Shown in pieces: positions 44,607 through 52,427 of a stretch of DNA of 64,000 nucleotides; within the stretch, counting starts at the first letter, position 1, and every line of letters begins with the position of its first letter. A program made the translations under genes and the position numbers. The notes beneath the pieces were generated by a model. That model was not told the origin of the DNA. It made no database searches and was given only the letters and a program-made list of their open reading frames with translations. The DNA is from Sphingobium cloacae (GTDB taxonomy: Bacteria > Pseudomonadota > Alphaproteobacteria > Sphingomonadales > Sphingomonadaceae): the NCBI RefSeq assembly GCF_002355855.1, contig NZ_AP017655.1:3475001-3539000 (forward strand), in the 5' to 3' direction.

Positions 44607-45737
44607 ATGAAATCGCCTAGTCTGCGCGCGATGTCACCGCCCCGTATCCAGCCGCAACCCTTTTTCGCGGACAAGAATCGCGCTTTCTGGAACCTCCAGT
44701 CTCTCGGCTGGGCAGGGGCCTTCCTGTTGCGCGGTTCCTCCACCATCGCCAACGGCCAGCCGCTGTCCAGCCTGATCCCGGTGCTGATCTCCACCATCAG
44801 CGGCTATTCGGTGACGCTGCTGATCGCGGTGATCTTCCGTTTCCTGCTGAAGCAAAGGCCGGTCGTCACCTGGGGCGTCTCGATTGTCACGGTGCTGGCG
44901 GCGGCGGGGCTGGTGGCCTTCATCGACGCATGGGTCTTCTCCACCCAGAACCGGGCGAGCGAAACGGCGGGGGTCCAGCTTTTCCTGGGTGCCTTCTACC
45001 TCAGCGTCACGCTGCTCGGCGCCTGGTCGGCGCTCTATTACGCGATCAACTTCTACCTGACCGTCGAGGAACAGGCCGACCAGCTTCTCCATCTGGAAAA
45101 TCAGGCGTCCAGCGCGCAACTGGCGATGCTGCGCTATCAGCTCAATCCCCATTTCCTGTTCAATACGCTGAACAGCATCTCGACGCTGGTGCTGCTGAAA
45201 CAGACCGACCGCGCCAATGCGATGCTCTCGCGCCTGTCTTCCTTCCTGCGCTACACCCTCATCAACGAACCCACCGCGCAGGTGACGCTGGAGCAGGAGG
45301 TGGAGACGCTCAAACTCTATCTGGAGATAGAGAAGATGCGGTTCGAGGACCGGCTGCGCCCCGTCTTCAACATCGACCCGGCCGTCGCCCAGTCGCGCCT
45401 GCCTTCGCTGCTGCTGCAACCGCTGGTCGAAAATGCGATCAAATATGCGGTGACGCCCAAGGAGGAGGGGGCGGAAATCTCTGTCACGGCGCAGCCTGCC
45501 GGTGAAAATGTCCGGATCGTCGTATCGGACAGCGGGCCGGGATTGAATGACGGGGCCATGCGCCCGAACAATCCGGTCAGCGCGGGAACGGGCGTCGGGC
45601 TGGCGAACATCCGCGACCGCCTTATTCAGGCGTTCGGGGAACGACAGAGCTTCGAAACGCGTTCCACGCCAGGCGGTTTTTCGGTCATCATCGAAATGCC
45701 GCTTAATCTGGATGAACCATCGAAAGTGGCCGCATGA
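44607..45737 (+). CDS. LytS-type membrane sensor histidine kinase
   Basis: 376 codons. Four or more membrane helices (about 30-155) without an obvious extracellular domain, then a His-kinase domain of the HPK_7/LytS type: the acceptor His182 lies in QLNPHFLFNTLNSIS, and the ATPase blocks are LLLQPLVENAIKYAV and DSGPGLNDG, GTGVGLANIRDRL. The stop overlaps the next gene start (ATGA), so it pairs with the LytTR regulator. Signal unknown. An ATG at 44631 could replace the first start. Confidence 0.94.
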   Translation: MKSPSLRAMSPPRIQPQPFFADKNRAFWNLQSLGWAGAFLLRGSSTIANGQPLSSLIPVLISTISGYSVTLLIAVIFRFLLKQRPVVTWGVSIVTVLAAAGLVAFIDAWVFSTQNRASETAGVQLFLGAFYLSVTLLGAWSALYYAINFYLTVEEQADQLLHLENQASSAQLAMLRYQLNPHFLFNTLNSISTLVLLKQTDRANAMLSRLSSFLRYTLINEPTAQVTLEQEVETLKLYLEIEKMRFEDRLRPVFNIDPAVAQSRLPSLLLQPLVENAIKYAVTPKEEGAEISVTAQPAGENVRIVVSDSGPGLNDGAMRPNNPVSAGTGVGLANIRDRLIQAFGERQSFETRSTPGGFSVIIEMPLNLDEPSKVAA

Positions 45738-46534
45738 CCATCAGAACGATCCTCGTCGACGACGAAAGCCTGGCTATTCAGGGCCTCAAGCTCCGTCTGG
45801 AAGCGCATGAGGATGTTGAAATCGTCGAAACCTGCTCCAATGGCCGCGAAGCCATTCGCGCCATCAAGACGCACAAACCCGACCTTGTGTTCCTCGATAT
45901 CCAGATGCCCGGATTTGACGGCTTTTCCGTCGTGCAGGGCATGATGGAAGTCGAACCGCCGCTCTTCATCTTCGTCACGGCCTATAGCGACCATGCGATC
46001 CGCGCGTTCGAGGCGCAGGCGGTCGATTATCTCATGAAGCCGGTGGAGGAGGGCCGCCTGGCCGACGCGCTCGACCGCGTGCGCCAGCGCCTCTCCGAAA
46101 AGAGGCAGGTGCAGGAAGTGGAAAAGCTGCGCGAGGTGTTGGCCGAAGTCGCCCCCGAAGCGATGAGCGACCTTTCCAGCGATGAGGATGCGCCCGCGTC
46201 CAACCGTTTCGAAAAGCTCATCAACATCAAGGATCGCGGCCAGATTTTCCGCGTCGACGTGGATTCGATCGAGCGGATCGACGCGGCGGGCGACTATATG
46301 TGCATCTACACCGCCGACAATTCGCTGATCCTGCGCGAGACGATGAAGGACCTCGAAAAGCGCCTCGACCCCCGCAACTTCCAGCGCGTCCACCGCTCCA
46401 CCATCGTCAACCTGTCGCAGGTCCGGCAGGTGAAGCCCCACACCAACGGCGAATGTTTCCTCGTGCTGGAATCGGGCGCGCAGGTGAAGGTCAGCCGCTC
46501 CTACCGCGACGTGGTGGCCCGCTTCGTCCATTAA
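45734..46534 (+). CDS. LytTR-family response regulator
   Basis: 266 codons. Receiver (about 4-120) with Asp9-Asp10 pair, phospho-acceptor Asp55 (LVFLDIQMPG) and Lys in YLMKPVEEG; a linker rich in acidic residues; and a C-terminal LytTR DNA-binding domain (about 160-266) with RVHRSTIVNLSQVRQVKPHTNGE, in two parts. Overlaps the kinase by four bases. LytTR pairs often control cell-envelope or stress genes; here the neighbour is a GtrA/GT-C pair on the other side. Confidence 0.95.
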   Translation: MTIRTILVDDESLAIQGLKLRLEAHEDVEIVETCSNGREAIRAIKTHKPDLVFLDIQMPGFDGFSVVQGMMEVEPPLFIFVTAYSDHAIRAFEAQAVDYLMKPVEEGRLADALDRVRQRLSEKRQVQEVEKLREVLAEVAPEAMSDLSSDEDAPASNRFEKLINIKDRGQIFRVDVDSIERIDAAGDYMCIYTADNSLILRETMKDLEKRLDPRNFQRVHRSTIVNLSQVRQVKPHTNGECFLVLESGAQVKVSRSYRDVVARFVH

Positions 46535-46547
46535 TGCGCGGAAGACG

Positions 46548-46964
46548 TTACCGGAAAACCCATTGCCGGTTGAGCAGGAACACCACCGCAGGTGTCACGA
46601 AGAGCATGGCCGGGATGGGCGACCATTCCGGCCATGCCATATGCGTGACGCACAGCCACACCCACAAGGCATTGAGCGCATAGCTCACCAGCGACACCGC
46701 GACGAAGCGCGCCCCGCGTGCGCCATGGCCGTCCCGCCCGCCATGGCCGCGAAAGGTGAAGGCGTTGTGCGACACATAGCCGATCAGCACCGCCGCGAGG
46801 TAGCCGATCCCGTTGGCGACCTGCACATGCAGCCCCGCGATCGCCGCCAGCACCCAGTAGATCGCCGCCTGGCAGGCCGTGACGAACAGCCCCGTCACCC
46901 CATAGCGGACGATCTGCCAGAAAAGGGCCTGCCGCTCCGCCGACAATCGCTGGATGATTTTCAT
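46548..46964 (-). CDS. GtrA-family membrane protein
   Basis: 138 codons with four membrane helices. FWQIVRYGVTGLFVTACQAAIYWVL (in two parts), YLAAVLIGYVSHNAFTFRGHGG and LLNRQWVFR are family blocks. GtrA proteins are thought to move polyprenyl-phosphate-linked sugars across the membrane for glycosylation of surface polymers. Its start is 44 bases from the divergent GT-C gene, with which it probably works. Confidence 0.92.
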   Translation of the reverse strand: MKIIQRLSAERQALFWQIVRYGVTGLFVTACQAAIYWVLAAIAGLHVQVANGIGYLAAVLIGYVSHNAFTFRGHGGRDGHGARGARFVAVSLVSYALNALWVWLCVTHMAWPEWSPIPAMLFVTPAVVFLLNRQWVFR

Positions 46965-47008
46965 GGACCCCCGTTGCGCTTTGATGCGAAGCCTCTAATC
47001 CACCACCC

Positions 47009-48910
47009 ATGAACTTGCAAAGCTGGCCAGCCCTGCGCGCCCGCGCCGTCACCTTCGCGGCGGGTTTGTCCGACCATGCGGCGCGGCACTGGAAATGGCT
47101 GACCCTGCTCCTCTGGGTCGCCATCGTGGCGGGGTTCCTCGTCAGCCGCTGGCCCGCGATCCACTGGTTCGTGCTCAGCGATACCGACGACAATATCCGC
47201 TATGTGCAGGTGAAGGACTGGCTGGCGGGGCAGGGCTGGTTCGACCTGCGCCAATATCGCCTCGACCCGCCCAAGGGGTTCGACATCCACTGGTCGCGGC
47301 TGGTGGACCTGCCCATCGCGGGGTTGATGCTCTTCTTCCGCGCCTTTCTGGATCAGGGCATGGCCGACCGCCTTGCCTGCGCCATCGCGCCGCTGCTGCC
47401 GCTGCTGCTGCTGATGCTGAGCCTCGGCTTCATCGCGCGGCGGCTGGCGGGGGGCCATGCGTGGATCATCGCCGCGCTGGCCCCGCTCGCTGCGCAGATG
47501 GCGCTCAGCATGTATGCGCCGATGCGGGTCGATCATCATGGCTGGCAACTGGCGCTGGCCGTCACCATGCTGGCGGGGCTGGTCGACCGCAACTGGCTGC
47601 GCGGCGGCATCATCGCGGGGATCAGCACCGCGCTGTCGCTGACCATCGGCATGGAGATGATCGTCTATCTGGCGGCGGGCGGCGCGCTGATCGCGCTGCG
47701 CTGGGTTTTCCGGGAAGGCGCGGGCCGCCGGATGCTGCCCTATGCCATCAGCCTGACGGGCGCCACGTCGCTCCTGTTCCTGACCTTCGCCAGCAACGCC
47801 AATCGCCAGATGGTGTGCGACGCGATCTCGCCCATCTGGGTCGCGATCTTCGCGGCGGCGTCGGCGGGCATGGTGCTGCTCGCGCTTCTGCCGCTGCGAA
47901 GCTGGCAGGCGCGGCTGGGAGCCGGGCTGGTCGTCGGCGCGGCGGTCGCGGCCTTCGCCTGGCTCAACTGGCCCCAATGCCTGAGCGGCGCTTACCAGAT
48001 CTCCCCCGAACTCGAACGCCTCTGGCTCGCCAATATCCGCGAGGCAAAGCCCCTGACCGCCCAGACCCGCGATGTCGCCGTGCCCCTGATGGCGCTGCCG
48101 GTGGCGGGCCTCCTCGGCCTGCTCTGGGCCTTGTGGGATTCGCGCCGCGACGCCGACCGCCTCTGGGCGTGGGTGACGGTGGGGCTGATGATGCTCTTTT
48201 CCACCGCGCTCCTGTTCTGGGCCTTGCGCGCGGGTCCGGCCGCGCAGCTCATGGCGATCCCGCCCGCCGCATGGGCCGCGCACCGCCTGCTTGTGCTCAT
48301 GGCGAAGGGCCGCCCCGCCATCAGGGCCGCGGCATGGGCCGGGATGCTGATCCTCGCCGCCTTCCTCTTCGCCTATCCGCTCTACCCGCAGGTCAAGAAC
48401 GGCCTCGCCGCCTTGACCGGCGAAAAGCCCAAAGCATGGCGCCCGCAGGCCAAGGCCCGCACCGACGCGATCAAGAAAGCCAATGGCCGCTGCCGCACCT
48501 TGCCCGCCCTGGAGGTGCTGGACGACCTGCCGCCCGCCACCATCTTCACCATGGTCGACCTTGGCCCGCGCATCATCGCCACGACGCATCATAGCGCCGT
48601 CGCAGGCCCCTATCACCGCAACGGCGCGGTGATCCTCGACATCCACCACGCCTTCGACGGACCCGCCGACGCCTTCCGCCCGATCGCGGCAAGGCATCAC
48701 GCCACCTATCTGCTGATCTGCCCCAATTTCCCGGAAGGCACCATCTATCAGGCGCGCAGCCCGCGCGGCTTCTACGCCGACCTGATGCGCGGCAAGGTGC
48801 CGGGCTGGCTCCACCCCGTCACGATCCGCAGCGGCACCACCTTGCCCTACACCCTCTACCGCATCGACTATTCAGCGCCGGGCCGCGAAAAAGCCGCGCA
48901 ACAACGCTGA
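47009..48910 (+). CDS. GT-C-like polytopic membrane protein, probable glycosyltransferase
   Basis: 633 codons, about eleven membrane helices and a C-terminal soluble domain (about 470-633). The first loop after helix 1 has SDTDDNIRYVQVKDWL (about 57-72), an Asp-rich motif placed like the DxD of STT3/PMT-type transferases, followed by DPPKGFDIHWSRLVDLP and later MRVDHHGWQ. The soluble tail has VDLGPRIIATTHHSAVAGPYHRN. These match an unnamed family common in sphingomonads that public annotations often call AcrB-like or hypothetical. It is not an RND pump. Divergent from GtrA; together they may decorate surface polymers. Confidence 0.8.
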   Translation: MNLQSWPALRARAVTFAAGLSDHAARHWKWLTLLLWVAIVAGFLVSRWPAIHWFVLSDTDDNIRYVQVKDWLAGQGWFDLRQYRLDPPKGFDIHWSRLVDLPIAGLMLFFRAFLDQGMADRLACAIAPLLPLLLLMLSLGFIARRLAGGHAWIIAALAPLAAQMALSMYAPMRVDHHGWQLALAVTMLAGLVDRNWLRGGIIAGISTALSLTIGMEMIVYLAAGGALIALRWVFREGAGRRMLPYAISLTGATSLLFLTFASNANRQMVCDAISPIWVAIFAAASAGMVLLALLPLRSWQARLGAGLVVGAAVAAFAWLNWPQCLSGAYQISPELERLWLANIREAKPLTAQTRDVAVPLMALPVAGLLGLLWALWDSRRDADRLWAWVTVGLMMLFSTALLFWALRAGPAAQLMAIPPAAWAAHRLLVLMAKGRPAIRAAAWAGMLILAAFLFAYPLYPQVKNGLAALTGEKPKAWRPQAKARTDAIKKANGRCRTLPALEVLDDLPPATIFTMVDLGPRIIATTHHSAVAGPYHRNGAVILDIHHAFDGPADAFRPIAARHHATYLLICPNFPEGTIYQARSPRGFYADLMRGKVPGWLHPVTIRSGTTLPYTLYRIDYSAPGREKAAQQR

Positions 48911-49330
48911 AGCCTCCGCCTCCGCCAGCCCGCCATAGACTTCGGGCCGGTGCAGGCATTGCGGCTGGGCGAAGAGGCGCGGCCCCTGTTCCACCGCGCC
49001 GCCCTTGGGGTCCGATACGGCATAATAAAGCCGCGCGATCCGCGCATGGGAAATCGCCCCCGCGCACATCGGGCAAGGCTCCAGCGTCACCCACAGATCG
49101 CACCCCGTCAGCCGGAAGTCCCCGATCCGCCGCGCCGCCTCCCGGATCGCCACCATCTCCGCATGAGCGGTAGGATCATGATCGCGCCGGTTGCGATTCT
49201 CCCCCTCGCCGACGATCCGCCCGTCCAGAGTCACGACCGCGCCGATCGGCACCTCGCCCGCCCGCTGCGCCGCATGGGCCAGGTCGAGCGCGCGGCGCAT
49301 CGGATCGGGCAGGGGAAAGGGCGACGGCAT
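48872..49330 (-). CDS. tadA: tRNA-specific adenosine deaminase TadA
   Basis: 152 codons. Deaminates A34 of tRNA-Arg to inosine. Zinc site and proton shuttle visible: HAEMVAIREAARR (57-69) and PCPMCAGAI (85-93), both from the cytidine-deaminase fold. The length is normal. Its end overlaps the end of the GT-C gene by 39 bases, tail to tail. Confidence 0.95.
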   Translation of the reverse strand: MPSPFPLPDPMRRALDLAHAAQRAGEVPIGAVVTLDGRIVGEGENRNRRDHDPTAHAEMVAIREAARRIGDFRLTGCDLWVTLEPCPMCAGAISHARIARLYYAVSDPKGGAVEQGPRLFAQPQCLHRPEVYGGLAEAEASALLRGFFAARR

Positions 49331-49369
49331 AAAGCCGCCCTTATCACGCCCCGCGCGCCCGCGAAACGA

Positions 49370-49591
49370 TCAGGGCTTCTTGACGTCCACGGTCGGCACC
49401 TCGACCGTCTCGTTGCGGCTGCCCACCTCCACCTTGGCGACATTCGCCTCATATTTGGGGAGCTGGCCGCCCTTCACGGACACATGGGGCAGACTGCCTT
49501 CCTGCGTCTTTTGCAGGTTGATGAAGCCCGTCGCGATCCCCGCCGCCAGAATCAGCAGCACGATCAGCAACAACCCACCGATGACTCGCAT
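49370..49591 (-). CDS. Small single-pass membrane protein
   Basis: 73 codons from ATG 49591 with GAGGAGGATGAA just upstream. One N-terminal membrane helix (residues 4-24: IGGLLLIVLLILAAGIATGF) and a soluble tail rich in Val/Lys (SVKGGQLPKYEANVAKVEVG). I do not recognise a family. It is likely anchored in the inner membrane with the tail in the periplasm. The tadA start lies 39 bases beyond its stop, on the same strand. Confidence 0.78.
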   Translation of the reverse strand: MRVIGGLLLIVLLILAAGIATGFINLQKTQEGSLPHVSVKGGQLPKYEANVAKVEVGSRNETVEVPTVDVKKP

Positions 49592-49749
49592 TTCATCCTC
49601 CTCTGGGATACGGGGAAGGGAACGCCCGGCCATCGCAAAAGGTTGCGGTGGCGGCATGATTGGGACGGGCGCGCGGCTTGACGGGATGGAGGAATCCCGC
49701 TAGTGGCGCCGCTTTCCGAACGAAACCGAACAACAAGGTTGATGAGATT

Positions 49750-50043
49750 ATGTCGCGCATTTGCGAGCTGACCGGCAAGGGCCGCCAGGTGGGTCACAAT
49801 GTTTCCCACGCCAACAACAAGACGAAGCGTGTGTTCCTGCCCAACCTGCAGAATGTCACGCTGATCTCCGAAGCCCTGGAAAAGGGCGTGAAGCTGCGCG
49901 TGTCGACCCACGGCCTGCGTTCGGTGGAGCATAATGGCGGCCTCGACAACTGGCTGCTCAAGACCAGCGACGAGAAGCTGTCGCTCAAGGCCCAGCGCCT
50001 GAAGCGCGACATCGCCAAGAAGAAGGCTGCCGTCGCAGCCTGA
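49750..50043 (+). CDS. rpmB: 50S ribosomal protein L28
   Basis: 97 codons from ATG 49750. [21 protein letters not shown] with N-terminal CELTGK and [15 protein letters not shown] is diagnostic. The length of 97 is typical of alphaproteobacteria. It stands alone with its own terminator. A 30-codon in-frame extension upstream (from 49660) lacks homology and is discounted. Confidence 0.98.
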   Translation: MSRICELTGKGRQVGHNVSHANNKTKRVFLPNLQNVTLISEALEKGVKLRVSTHGLRSVEHNGGLDNWLLKTSDEKLSLKAQRLKRDIAKKKAAVAA

Positions 50044-50070
50044 ATTCCCCCGATTCGTTTCGGTGAAAAG

Positions 50071-50097
50071 AGCGGTCTGGCAACAGGCCGCTTTTTT
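50071..50097 (+). terminator. Rho-independent terminator after rpmB
   Basis: AGCGGTCTG and CAGGCCGCT (50071-50079 and 50083-50091; one G-U pair) around a short loop, followed by six T. Standard single-gene terminator 28 bases beyond the L28 stop. Confidence 0.9.
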
Positions 50098-50163
50098 GCG
50101 TGGGGAATGTGCCAGCAAGCCGGTTGAGCGGAGCCTGATGACGGATGGGCTACAGGCTGTCAG

Positions 50164-50829
50164 TCAGGTGGGCGGCGGAATGGCGGCCGTGGTGTAAAGG
50201 GCATGCACTTCCCAGCCCAGGGCTTCGTAGAGCTTGCGACCCTCAGCCGTGGCGACCAGCAATCCCTGCTTTGCGCCATTTTGCCATGCGATCGATTCCA
50301 GACTCTTCATGACGGCGCGGCCGAGGCCGCGCCGCCTGTGCGCGCCGTGGGTTTCGATCCGATCATAGATGGCGAACGCATCCACCTGAACCACGCGCCC
50401 GATCGCCGCCAGTGTTCCGTCCGGAGCCAGTATCTCGACCACTGCGACGGGGGATGGCCTTGTCACGTTGACCATATAGCCGTCGGGCATCGCCCGCGTC
50501 CCGGTCATCACGTCGCGGCAGATCATCATGAAACCCGGCGGCTGTATCGACCATCGGGCGGGTAGCGCGGCACGCATCGCGGCTGGCGTCGCGCAGGCTT
50601 TCACCAATATCCACGGTTCGGTGATCTTCGCCGCCAGATCCTTCATGGCGGATGATATGCCGGGAAAGACGTAGCGGACCCGCTGCTCCGGCCAACCGAC
50701 ATCAACCCGGAATCCGCCATGATCCGCGATGGGTGGCGGGGTGCCGCGCGCCATGGTCCAACCCCTGATCCACGTTGCGACGATATGCGGATCAGCCGCC
50801 AACGCCGCCATGCTCGAACTTCGTGCCAC
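50164..50829 (-). CDS. GNAT-family N-acetyltransferase
   Basis: 221 codons from GTG 50829. A mixed N-terminal region (about 1-125) precedes a GNAT core with the acetyl-CoA loop THGAHRRRGLGRAVMKS (about 155-171) and the following block AKQGLLVATAEGRKLYEALGW. The GTG has AAGGATCGTTT before it, better than the in-frame TTG at 50874. Substrate unknown. It runs tail to tail with rpmB and shares its strand with the ScfR gene upstream, separated by 48 bases. Confidence 0.86.
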   Translation of the reverse strand: MARSSSMAALAADPHIVATWIRGWTMARGTPPPIADHGGFRVDVGWPEQRVRYVFPGISSAMKDLAAKITEPWILVKACATPAAMRAALPARWSIQPPGFMMICRDVMTGTRAMPDGYMVNVTRPSPVAVVEILAPDGTLAAIGRVVQVDAFAIYDRIETHGAHRRRGLGRAVMKSLESIAWQNGAKQGLLVATAEGRKLYEALGWEVHALYTTAAIPPPT

Positions 50830-50877
50830 AAACGATCCTTCTTTCCGCCTGCTCGTGCCCTCGCCTTTCCCCAACCC

Positions 50878-52281
50878 TCACCCATCCGCGAACCCGAACG
50901 GCGCATGGGTCTGCCTAAAATCGTCCGGCATCACCTCGCGCCCGATCGGCGGGGCGGAACGCGCCATGCACCGGCTGCGATGGCACAGGCGGCATGTCAC
51001 CCCGATCGGCGTCGGCTCGGAAGGGGCGGTGTCCTGCGTGTAGATCAGCCGATAGGCATGTTCCGCCGCGCAGCATAGCGCAATCGCCCGGTCGACGCGG
51101 GGCGCGCCCCATCCGCCGCCGCCCGCCCGCACCGACCGCGCGATGGAGAAGAAGCGTTCGCCATCGGGCAGTTCCAGCCATTGCGTCACCACCTCGCGCG
51201 GCGTCTCGAACACGCGATGCACCGACCAGAGCGGGCATGACCCGCCATGGCGCGCGAAGGGAAAGCCCGCGCCGTCCAGCCGCTTGCTGACATTGCCCGC
51301 CGGATCGACCCGGATGAAGAAGAAGGGCACGCGTTCCTGCCCCGGCTTCTGCAAAGTGGTCAGCCGGTGCGCCGTCTGCTCGAAGCTCGCGCCGAACTGC
51401 CGCGCCAGCGCCTCCACATCGTAGCGCCGCGCCTCCACCGCCTTGGCGAAGGCCGTATAGGGCATCAGGATCGCCGCCGCGCCATAGCTTGCCAGCGCCC
51501 GCCGCGTCAGCCGCCGCCCGCTCTCGCTGGCGAACTGCCCTTCCTTCAGCAGCGTGTCGAAGGCTGTGCGCATCTCCAGATAGGCAATCTGGAGCGCCAA
51601 CTGGAAGCTGGTGCTGGCCCCGTCCAGCGCATCGTCGATCAGCACCGCGTCGCGATGCCGGTCCAGCCGCCGCATCGATCCGGCCATCACGTCCGAAGGC
51701 AGCCGCCGCACCCGCAGGCCATGCTTCGCCTTGAGCCATCCATGCAGCCCGCCCGCGCCCTCGATCTCCGCCGCCAGAGCCTCTCCCGCATCGTCCAGCA
51801 GCGGGAAGCTGTTCCGCCGCGCCGCCACGAAGCGCCGCGATTCCGCCACCGGATCGGGCGTGTCCGCCGCTTCCTCATGTCTTGTGCCAGCACCCTTGTC
51901 GGCCAGCGCCAGTTGCTCCTCGCGATAGGCGGTATGCAGCCGCAGCAGCGCCTCGGTCATGCCGGGATAGTTGACCGCGACATCCTGCGTCGCGAGCGCG
52001 GGCAGGTCGATGTCCGCGAACATCGGGTCTTTCAGCACCGCCTGCAACCGCGCCGTCTGCTCCGCCCCGCCGTCCCCCGCCAGTTCGCTCATGTCCAGCC
52101 GATAGGTCCGCGCCAGCCGCAGCAGCATGTCGGCGGTCAACGGCCTCTGGTTCCGCTCCAGCAGCGCGACATAGGAAGCGGAAATCTCCAGGTCCGCCGC
52201 CATGTCCGCCTGCGTCAGCCCCAGCTCCCGCCGCAGCCTCCGCAGCCGCGGCCCCATATAAACCGGCCGATCCTTCGCCAT
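50878..52281 (-). CDS. ScfR/RamB-family transcriptional regulator
   Basis: 467 codons. N-terminal XRE-type helix-turn-helix (about 9-65: LRRLRRELGLTQADMAADLEISASYVALLERN in two parts), a long central domain, and a C-terminal cysteine-rich end CRLCHRSRC (about 438-446) typical of the DUF2083/ScfR group. Relatives such as RamB and PrpR control isocitrate lyase, propionate and acetate genes and can sense acyl-CoA. Its gene is divergent from isocitrate lyase across a 146-base region with a perfect palindrome, so direct control of aceA is the natural reading, inferred from context. Confidence 0.93.
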   Translation of the reverse strand: MAKDRPVYMGPRLRRLRRELGLTQADMAADLEISASYVALLERNQRPLTADMLLRLARTYRLDMSELAGDGGAEQTARLQAVLKDPMFADIDLPALATQDVAVNYPGMTEALLRLHTAYREEQLALADKGAGTRHEEAADTPDPVAESRRFVAARRNSFPLLDDAGEALAAEIEGAGGLHGWLKAKHGLRVRRLPSDVMAGSMRRLDRHRDAVLIDDALDGASTSFQLALQIAYLEMRTAFDTLLKEGQFASESGRRLTRRALASYGAAAILMPYTAFAKAVEARRYDVEALARQFGASFEQTAHRLTTLQKPGQERVPFFFIRVDPAGNVSKRLDGAGFPFARHGGSCPLWSVHRVFETPREVVTQWLELPDGERFFSIARSVRAGGGGWGAPRVDRAIALCCAAEHAYRLIYTQDTAPSEPTPIGVTCRLCHRSRCMARSAPPIGREVMPDDFRQTHAPFGFADG

Positions 52282-52306
52282 CGCGTGCCATGCTCCCGTG
52301 CAGTCC

Positions 52307-52335
52307 TTACAACTTTACAACAGATTTTTGTAAAG
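52307..52335. promoter_or_regulatory. Candidate operator between scfR-type gene and aceA
   Basis: CTTTACAA (52313-52320) and TTGTAAAG (52328-52335) are perfect inverted repeats, 8-7-8. A further half-site TTACAA (52307-52312) lies eight bases before, giving three related words in 29 bases. Probable binding site for the divergently encoded regulator, with autorepression likely. Confidence 0.65.
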
Positions 52336-52427
52336 ATCGACAACTGAACCTCGCAAGGGATGTTCGGCCCCCCTCGACCCTCCCTAGAAACGCCATCACT
52401 TCGCCACCTCATTCATGGGATCGACGC

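Noticed and set aside
42440..44797. Open frame of 785 codons opposite the Rel/Spo gene
   Set aside because: Shadow of a well-conserved enzyme; composition His/Arg/Gln-rich without domains.
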